DNA of 8,959 nt, taken from NCBI GenBank assembly GCA_019057355.1, contig DXJM01000133.1, forward strand, positions 1 through 8,959, in the 5' to 3' direction. The first letter of the stretch is position 1. Every line of letters starts with the position of its first letter. Position numbers and translations under genes: made by a program. The stretch comes from Promethearchaeota archaeon. GTDB lineage: Archaea; Asgardarchaeota; Lokiarchaeia; Sigyniarchaeales; SOKP01. The notes below the pieces were generated by a model that was not told the origin of the DNA, ran no database searches, and saw only the letters and a list, made by a program, of their open reading frames with translations. Of this stretch, positions 1 to 4,188 are shown one piece after another.

Positions 1-20
1 AAAAGGATTTAAATAGAAAT

Positions 21-224
21 ATGTCAAATAATTCTAGACCTCCTACGTGCTTTTCTTGCTCTAAGAATTATGAAGATTCAGTTGATCGTTTGAATTATTG
101 TATATGCGACATTGCAATTTGTGATAACTGCATCAATTCAATAAAGAAAAACGAATCATCTTGGATCTGCCCTAATTGCAGAGCAGAAAATTCCCTTAAA
201 GAAAGCAAGCTGATTCGGTATTAA
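21..224 (+). CDS. Small C4C4 RING-type zinc finger protein, Not4/CNOT4-like spacing
   Basis: A 67-residue protein with eight cysteines in four pairs: C10/C13, C27/C29, C34/C37 and C50/C53. The spacing is C-x2-C-x13-C-x1-C-x4-C-x2-C-x12-C-x2-C. From memory, the C4C4 RING of the eukaryotic ubiquitin ligase CNOT4/Not4 has the same spacing except x11 in the last loop. The last pair reads CPNCR, so an arginine (R54) follows the final cysteine, where RING ligases carry the linchpin residue that contacts E2-ubiquitin. The domain fills nearly the whole protein, with no membrane segment or second domain. A role as a small ubiquitin-ligase-like or adaptor protein is inference; no E1, E2 or ubiquitin gene is in the window. 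The frame stays open upstream to the window edge, so the protein could be longer; ATG at 21 is simply the first visible start. A T-rich stretch around 245-254 may end its transcript. Confidence 0.75.
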   Translation: MSNNSRPPTCFSCSKNYEDSVDRLNYCICDIAICDNCINSIKKNESSWICPNCRAENSLKESKLIRY

Positions 225-273
225 TGCAATATGGTATTATGAATTCTTTTTATTTACTAATTAATGATTATAT

Positions 274-296
274 ATTAGTATATGAGTAATACTAAT
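274..296. repeat. Perfect 8-bp inverted repeat enclosing an ATG, beside a TATA-like sequence
   Basis: ATTAGTAT (274-281) and ATACTAAT (289-296) are exact reverse complements separated by 7 bases. The spacer contains an ATG (282-284), which opens a 12-codon ORF ending at TGA 318-320. The left arm overlaps a TATA-like sequence (about 267-278). It could be an operator next to the promoter of the membrane protein gene, or an mRNA hairpin presenting or hiding the start. In such AT-rich DNA it may also be chance. Confidence 0.4.
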
Positions 297-462
297 GAAA
301 AGATGATTCATTATTATTGAAAGAAAAAACATTCGAGAGAGATTAGAGGGTGTAAAGAAAATTATACTGGTTACTGCAGGAACTGAATTACTTGCAAGAA
401 GATCGGGTCCGTTTATAGTATTATTAAACAATTCGATCAAATTTTTTTTAACCTCAATTTGT

Positions 463-783
463 TTGGTTTTAATAACGTGTTTTATTAATTTCTTATTAAC
501 AAGTTTTTACATATCAAATACTATAATCATATTGAAATTATCGCTCGGATTAACCTTTCTCGTGTTTCTGAGCATGATACCTTTTTTAGGGGTTTATTTT
601 ATAGTTATATTTCCGTTTTATACCATTGAATTAGTTGGATTCCTCTCTATACCCTTTGAGATCAATGTTTTAATCTCCTTTATATTGTTCTTTACATTAG
701 CACTCATAGCATGCGTTTGGAATACCTATGGATTTATTATCGAGTTTAAAAGATATTTTTTTTGTTCCAAAAATAGAAGTTAA
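463..783 (+). CDS. Small polytopic membrane protein of unknown function; start uncertain
   Basis: The frame from TTG 463 encodes 106 very hydrophobic residues. There are about three or four membrane-spanning segments: roughly residues 1-22, 25-60 (probably two passes) and 68-95. A short basic tail (KRYFFCSKNRS) probably faces the cytoplasm. I recognise no family. The frame is open much further upstream, to a stop at 304-306, and those codons look protein-like: a charged stretch, then a segment leading into the first membrane helix. No ATG, GTG or TTG occurs in that upstream part. The true start may therefore be a rare ATT (310, 313, 316 or 331), or the gene may begin at ATG 282 in another frame and carry a frameshift or sequence error. 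It is followed by 159 bases without a convincing gene before the next CDS. The membrane nature is clear; the gene boundaries are not. Confidence 0.5.
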   Translation: MVLITCFINFLLTSFYISNTIIILKLSLGLTFLVFLSMIPFLGVYFIVIFPFYTIELVGFLSIPFEINVLISFILFFTLALIACVWNTYGFIIEFKRYFFCSKNRS

Positions 784-902
784 CAGGATGTATTCTTAGG
801 TTAATATAGTTATAGCAATTCTTGTTGGATTCATTTTATTTTTATTTTATGTTTGTTATACTTTTCTTCCGATGTATTATACAAGGACGACCATCTAAAG
901 AA

Positions 903-911
903 TTATATATT
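903..911 (+). promoter_or_regulatory. TATA-box-like promoter of the SRPBCC-like gene
   Basis: TTATATATT is centred about 36 bases before the ATG at 943. With the usual archaeal spacing of about 26 bases from TATA to transcription start, initiation would fall near 933. That leaves a leader of about 10 bases, in line with the lack of a Shine-Dalgarno site. Confidence 0.4.
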
Positions 912-942
912 TTCGATTTTTAGATAGATTAATTACACAAAT

Positions 943-1452
943 ATGAAAAAGATCATGTCAAAAGCTAATATTATTTCAAAAGTAATGGAAATTGAGAATT
1001 GTAATAGGGACGAGCTATTAAAAGCGATTTATAAACCAGGTATTTGGGAGAAAGTATCTCCAGTAAAAAAAATTGATGTAGAATTTATAGCACCTAACGT
1101 GTTTAAAAATGATATTATTGATGAAGTCAATATAGTAAAAATTCCAATTGAGATGAAAGGTGAATTAGTCATGGATGATAAAGGGGATGACCAAGATAAA
1201 GGAAGATTGATCGAAATTAATGTAAGAAACAATAAGGACGTTAAAGATTTGGAGGGTAGGGTTAGAATAAAGGAGATAGCGCCAAATAAAACAAAGATAG
1301 GTATTTTTATAGATCGATTTTCATTGAGCAGCGATTTCATGAACTTAATTGGCAAAAATGCAGCTGAATTGATTTTACGTACAAAAATAACCAGTTTATT
1401 AAATAATTTGCAAAAATATTGTAAAACTAACGAATTAAAAACACTCCTCTAA
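943..1452 (+). CDS. SRPBCC/START-like ligand-binding fold protein (putative)
   Basis: A 169-residue soluble protein without signal peptide or membrane helix. The predicted pattern is a short N-terminal helix region, alternating strands from about residue 43 to 125 (DVEFIAPNVF, then IVKIPIEMKGELV, RLIEINV, EGRVRIKEI and TKIGIFIDRF), and a long C-terminal amphipathic helix at about 132-160. That order, with a closing helix over an antiparallel sheet, and the early IWEKVSPVKKIDV stretch resemble the SRPBCC superfamily of hydrophobic-ligand carriers (START, Bet v1, CoxG-like). No catalytic residues are evident, and a ligand cannot be named. Start: ATG 943 is preceded by a TATA-like box at a fitting distance; a second ATG at 955 (MSKANI) is an alternative. 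It lies on the same strand as the longin-like gene but 175 bases away with its own promoter, so a shared operon is unlikely. The fold call is by pattern only. Confidence 0.6.
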   Translation: MKKIMSKANIISKVMEIENCNRDELLKAIYKPGIWEKVSPVKKIDVEFIAPNVFKNDIIDEVNIVKIPIEMKGELVMDDKGDDQDKGRLIEINVRNNKDVKDLEGRVRIKEIAPNKTKIGIFIDRFSLSSDFMNLIGKNAAELILRTKITSLLNNLQKYCKTNELKTLL

Positions 1453-1525
1453 CAATTCACTAAATACTCGTGGTTATTCTTCTCGATTAATACCTGAAAA
1501 AAAATAAATGGGATTGATTATTTTA

Positions 1526-1541
1526 TTAAATATATATATTT
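1526..1541 (+). promoter_or_regulatory. TATA-box-like promoter of the longin-like gene
   Basis: TTAAATATATATATTT is the strongest TATA-like run in the window. It would place transcription start near 1560 and give a leader of roughly 65-70 bases before ATG 1628. No clear Shine-Dalgarno site precedes that ATG. Confidence 0.4.
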
Positions 1542-1627
1542 CAACACCATCATGTTCAAAAATAGATGTAAATGTAGAGATCAAAATCTTAAATTGATTG
1601 AAAAAAATTATTATTTGAAAGATTAAA

Positions 1628-2470
1628 ATGAATATCTGGATAATGGATAGCAATTCAGGAGTTACCCTTCTATATAATCCTTATAAAGAGTTCTCCGTAA
1701 ATGAAGATTTGGTTTCTGGTTTATTAACAGCGTTAAACCAGTTCACGGTTGTTGAATTCAAACAAGGTATAGAATCAATCGAAATGGGCGGTCTAAGATG
1801 GATATATCTTTCGGATGAAACGTCTAATCTTTTATTTATTGCGGCAGATGATAAATCTGTTAGCTCTGATCTTATTAGCGCTCGCTTAAATGTAATCAAA
1901 CATTCCTTCATAGAAGAATATGTAAAGAATGAAGAATATTGGAAATCTCATTGGTTTGGTAATATTGATACGTTCATACCTTTTAAAGATGTAATTAATG
2001 AATATTACGGACAATGGATTCAAGCCCAAGTTGTCAAAGATATTGCTGAATTTTTTGATATCTTAGGGATATTCCAACAAATATTGAATTTATTACAAAA
2101 TGTAATTGAAAATCACTTGACACTGGTGAAAAAAGATAATATCTACAGAAAAATTGAAAAAATGTTTGAACATTACTTGAATAATCCCTATGTACAATCA
2201 CAGGAAGAATTAAAGAAAATTAGTTTTAACCCAACTACTGGAGTGAATATTATCAACATAAATCCTACAAATTGTGACATGGTTGTTGTTGAAAAGCAAA
2301 TCATTAATTTAATAAAAAGAATAGTTGAATTGATCAAGGAAAGTGTGGATCCTGTCTCTTTCATGGATTATTTAAAGCAAGAAAATGTATATAATTACAT
2401 ATTGAATAACTTTAAATTAATTAAGGAACTTGATCTTGATGTTTTTTTACTACAACTTTTAATCACGTGA
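1628..2470 (+). CDS. Longin/roadblock-like N-terminal domain protein with helical C-terminal half (Asgard type)
   Basis: 280 residues. The opening (MNIWIMDSNSGVTLLYNPY) is a strand that reads like the first beta-strand of longin-fold proteins. It is followed by a helix (about 24-40), strands at 50-61 and 67-74 (LLFIAADD), and a helix at 79-100. This order fits a longin or profilin-like fold over residues 1-115. Many Asgard genomes carry proteins beginning this way, and in eukaryotes longin and roadblock domains serve in vesicle trafficking and small-GTPase regulation. Residues 120-280 are mostly helical: amphipathic stretches at 135-165 and 170-186, then 222-240 and 246-265, with a short strand-like break at 205-222. 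I do not recognise this second half. No signal peptide or membrane helix is seen, so a cytosolic or peripheral protein is expected. No GTPase gene is adjacent in the window. The broad longin assignment is plausible; the precise function is unknown. Confidence 0.65.
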   Translation: MNIWIMDSNSGVTLLYNPYKEFSVNEDLVSGLLTALNQFTVVEFKQGIESIEMGGLRWIYLSDETSNLLFIAADDKSVSSDLISARLNVIKHSFIEEYVKNEEYWKSHWFGNIDTFIPFKDVINEYYGQWIQAQVVKDIAEFFDILGIFQQILNLLQNVIENHLTLVKKDNIYRKIEKMFEHYLNNPYVQSQEELKKISFNPTTGVNIININPTNCDMVVVEKQIINLIKRIVELIKESVDPVSFMDYLKQENVYNYILNNFKLIKELDLDVFLLQLLIT

Positions 2471-2501
2471 AAACAATTCATTTAATTACTATTTCTCTAA
2501 A

Positions 2502-2543
2502 GCAATGAAATTTAGCATTGCAAGAAAGGTGAATTATTTTTTT
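2502..2543 (+). terminator. Hairpin plus T-run after the longin-like gene
   Basis: GCAATG (2502-2507) and CATTGC (2516-2521) form a perfect 6-bp stem with an 8-base loop. A run of seven T follows at 2537-2543. Archaeal termination relies mainly on the T-run; the stem may help. It lies 32 bases past the stop codon. Confidence 0.45.
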
Positions 2544-2630
2544 AGAATCAAGTAAGTAAAAAAGGCATATATTTATTAGAAGTTATATATTAGGCTTTTT
2601 AAATAAAATTCGGGTCCTTTTCAAATAAAA

Positions 2631-2687
2631 ATGAAAATCATTCCTTTACTTGTCATTCTATTCATTTTCTTGGGAGTTACATCATAA
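2631..2687 (+). CDS. Tiny signal-peptide-like ORF, possible gene remnant
   Basis: ATG 2631 opens 18 codons (MKIIPLLVILFIFLGVTS) that look exactly like the start of a signal peptide: a lysine followed by an uninterrupted hydrophobic core. A stop then falls where a mature protein would begin. The same frame stays open for nine more codons (ARSFQNWIL) before another stop. A TATA-like sequence lies about 44 bases upstream. It may be the relic of a secreted-protein gene, a true micropeptide, or chance in T-rich DNA. Low confidence. Confidence 0.2.
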   Translation: MKIIPLLVILFIFLGVTS

Positions 2688-2774
2688 GCTAGATCTTTTC
2701 AAAATTGGATTTTGTAGCGGCAATAAATCTTCCTATTTTTTTTAATCCCAATGTTTGCTTGAAAGAATGTTCAT

Positions 2775-3965
2775 TTATTGATATTTTTTCCATTTTTCAC
2801 TTAAATTTGAATCATTTAATGTATTAATGAGATAATTAGTGAATTCTTCTCCAGTTGCTCCATTATTCCTTCCAGTTATAGAAATTTTTTTTTCAAAAGT
2901 AGTACAGATATCGAGCGCCATATCTAATTTTTTTGATAATTCAACCATTCCAATATGATGTAATAATAATGCTCCTGCTTTAATGATGCTAGAAGGATCA
3001 GCATATTTTACCCGTCCTTCTTTTACCATGCGAGGTGCAGAACCATGAATAGCTTCAAACATTGCATATTTCTTCCCTATATTTGCGCTCCCTGCAGTCC
3101 CAACCCCTCCTTGTATCTGAGCAGCTTCATCAGTCATGATATCTCCATAAAGATTTGGAGAAACAATTACTCTAAATTGAGCTTGTCGAGCAGGATCAAT
3201 CAATTTTGCGGTCATAATATCGATATACCAATCATCCCATTCAATTTCAGTGTATTCTTTAGCAATCCTCTCGGCAGTTGCTAAAAATTTTCCGTCAGTG
3301 GTTTTTAAGACGTTAGCTTTTGTCACAACGGTGACTTTTTTTATATCGTTGTTTTTTGCATATTCGAAAGCCAAGCGAATAATGCGTTCCGATCCTTGAG
3401 AAGTTATAACTTTAAAATCCACTGAAAGATCATCAGTAACATTAATACCCTTGGAACCCAAGATATAAGCACCTTCAGTATTCTCTCGAAAGAACATCCA
3501 GTCAATCTTCTTTTCCAGAACTTTAACTGGACGGACATTTGCAAATAGATCTAATTCTCGACGCATTGAAACATTGGCACTCTCAATATTAGGCCATTTA
3601 TCTCCTTTTCTTGGTGTAGTTGTTGGACCCTTTAATAAAACGTGACATTTCTTAATTTCTTCGAGCACGTCATCCGGAATGGCTTTCATCACTTTTGCTC
3701 TATTTTCGATTGTCAAGCCTTTTATATCTCTTAATTGAACTTTTCCACCATCTAGATGGGAGCGTAAGAGAAATTCCAATACCTTTTTCGCATGCACGGA
3801 TATTTCCGGACCTATTCCATCCCCTTGGATTATTCCGATAATAATAGGGTGTATTTTAGAAAAATCAATCCAATCGTCCACATTTTTAAGCATGTCTACT
3901 CGATTTAATTGTTCTAGGAGTATTTTTTCGAAATGTGTCTTGGCTATTTCAATTTCTTCTCTCAT
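2775..3965 (-). CDS. icd: Isocitrate dehydrogenase (isocitrate/isopropylmalate dehydrogenase family)
   Basis: 396 residues from ATG 3965; a TTG four codons earlier is a weaker alternative. The enzyme oxidatively decarboxylates isocitrate to 2-oxoglutarate with NAD(P)+. The family signature is complete: GDGIGPE (48-54), the substrate stretch with S129, N131, R135 and R145, RENTEGAY with catalytic Y167, VTKAN with catalytic K216, D249, and PNLYGDIMTDEAAQ with D275 and D279 for the metal ion. The S-x-N-x-x-x-R pattern matches isocitrate dehydrogenase (S113, N115, R119 in E. coli) and not the LLxLR motif of isopropylmalate dehydrogenase. After HGSAP, the two positions that set cofactor choice (K344-Y345 in E. 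coli for NADP, D-I for NAD) are R312 and M313. The absence of Asp argues mildly for NADP. About 40 residues precede the core, slightly long. It lies downstream of the nfn genes but has its own promoter and a terminator between. Confidence 0.9.
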   Translation of the reverse strand: MREEIEIAKTHFEKILLEQLNRVDMLKNVDDWIDFSKIHPIIIGIIQGDGIGPEISVHAKKVLEFLLRSHLDGGKVQLRDIKGLTIENRAKVMKAIPDDVLEEIKKCHVLLKGPTTTPRKGDKWPNIESANVSMRRELDLFANVRPVKVLEKKIDWMFFRENTEGAYILGSKGINVTDDLSVDFKVITSQGSERIIRLAFEYAKNNDIKKVTVVTKANVLKTTDGKFLATAERIAKEYTEIEWDDWYIDIMTAKLIDPARQAQFRVIVSPNLYGDIMTDEAAQIQGGVGTAGSANIGKKYAMFEAIHGSAPRMVKEGRVKYADPSSIIKAGALLLHHIGMVELSKKLDMALDICTTFEKKISITGRNNGATGEEFTNYLINTLNDSNLSEKWKKYQ

Positions 3966-3996
3966 ACAAAAAACCAATTTATTTATACCTGAACTG

Positions 3997-4005
3997 AAAA
4001 TATAA
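3997..4005 (-). promoter_or_regulatory. TATA-box-like promoter of icd
   Basis: On the - strand GTTATATTTT lies about 36 bases upstream of the ATG at 3965, giving a predicted leader of about 10 bases. A second TATA-like stretch (TATAAATA, about 3980-3987) is too close to the ATG to be the functional box for this start. Confidence 0.4.
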
Positions 4006-4120
4006 CTAGTGATACACTTACTCGATTAAATTATTTTCCCTTTTATAATATATAAAGAAGTTGTCTTAATATTAGCAAAAAAGGTTATTAATTTTTAAAA
4101 CCAATTAATAGGAACATTTA

Positions 4121-4188
4121 AAAAAATTAAAGTATCTCCTTTTCCTTTTTGTTTTTCTCAGAGTGATCAGAGAAGGCAAAAAAGAAAA
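4121..4188 (-). terminator. T-rich terminator with hairpin after the nfnB fusion gene
   Basis: Directly after the stop codon the - strand reads TTTTCTTTTTT (4188-4178). A stem follows, with CTTCTC (4175-4170 on the - strand) pairing to GAGAA and a 10-base loop containing the palindrome TGATCA. Further T/A pairs extend the stem after a two-base mismatch. A second T-run sits at about 4127-4121. This fits archaeal T-run termination and separates the nfn unit from icd. Confidence 0.45.

Larger units (their letters stand above)
2471..2774. other. Spacer between convergent genes
   Basis: This 304-base stretch separates the longin-like gene (+) from the isocitrate dehydrogenase gene (-). It holds a hairpin plus T-run (2502-2543), a TATA-like GTTATATATTA near 2582-2592, and an 18-codon ORF at 2631-2687. 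I see no strong terminator for the leftward isocitrate dehydrogenase transcript, and no RNA gene. Confidence 0.5.

Noticed and set aside
806..900. Hydrophobic open stretch (IVIAILVGFILFLFYVC) after the membrane protein gene
   Set aside because: It resembles a membrane helix but has no start codon at its 5' end and is only about 33 codons. It may be a relic, but T-rich DNA gives such frames by chance.
1029..1355. 108-codon open frame on the - strand opposite the SRPBCC-like gene
   Set aside because: It lies wholly within a well-formed + strand gene and its composition is the hydrophobic, serine-rich type expected of an antisense shadow.
1552..1626. 24-codon ORF (starts MFKNRCKC) ending just before the longin-like gene
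   Set aside because: It has no ribosome binding site, no recognisable motif, and its ATG lies upstream of the transcription start predicted from the TATA-like box.
2775..3965. Isopropylmalate dehydrogenase (leuB) as the identity of the dehydrogenase
   Set aside because: The substrate stretch has the S-x-N-x-x-x-R pattern of isocitrate dehydrogenase and lacks the LLxLR motif, and no leucine genes are nearby.
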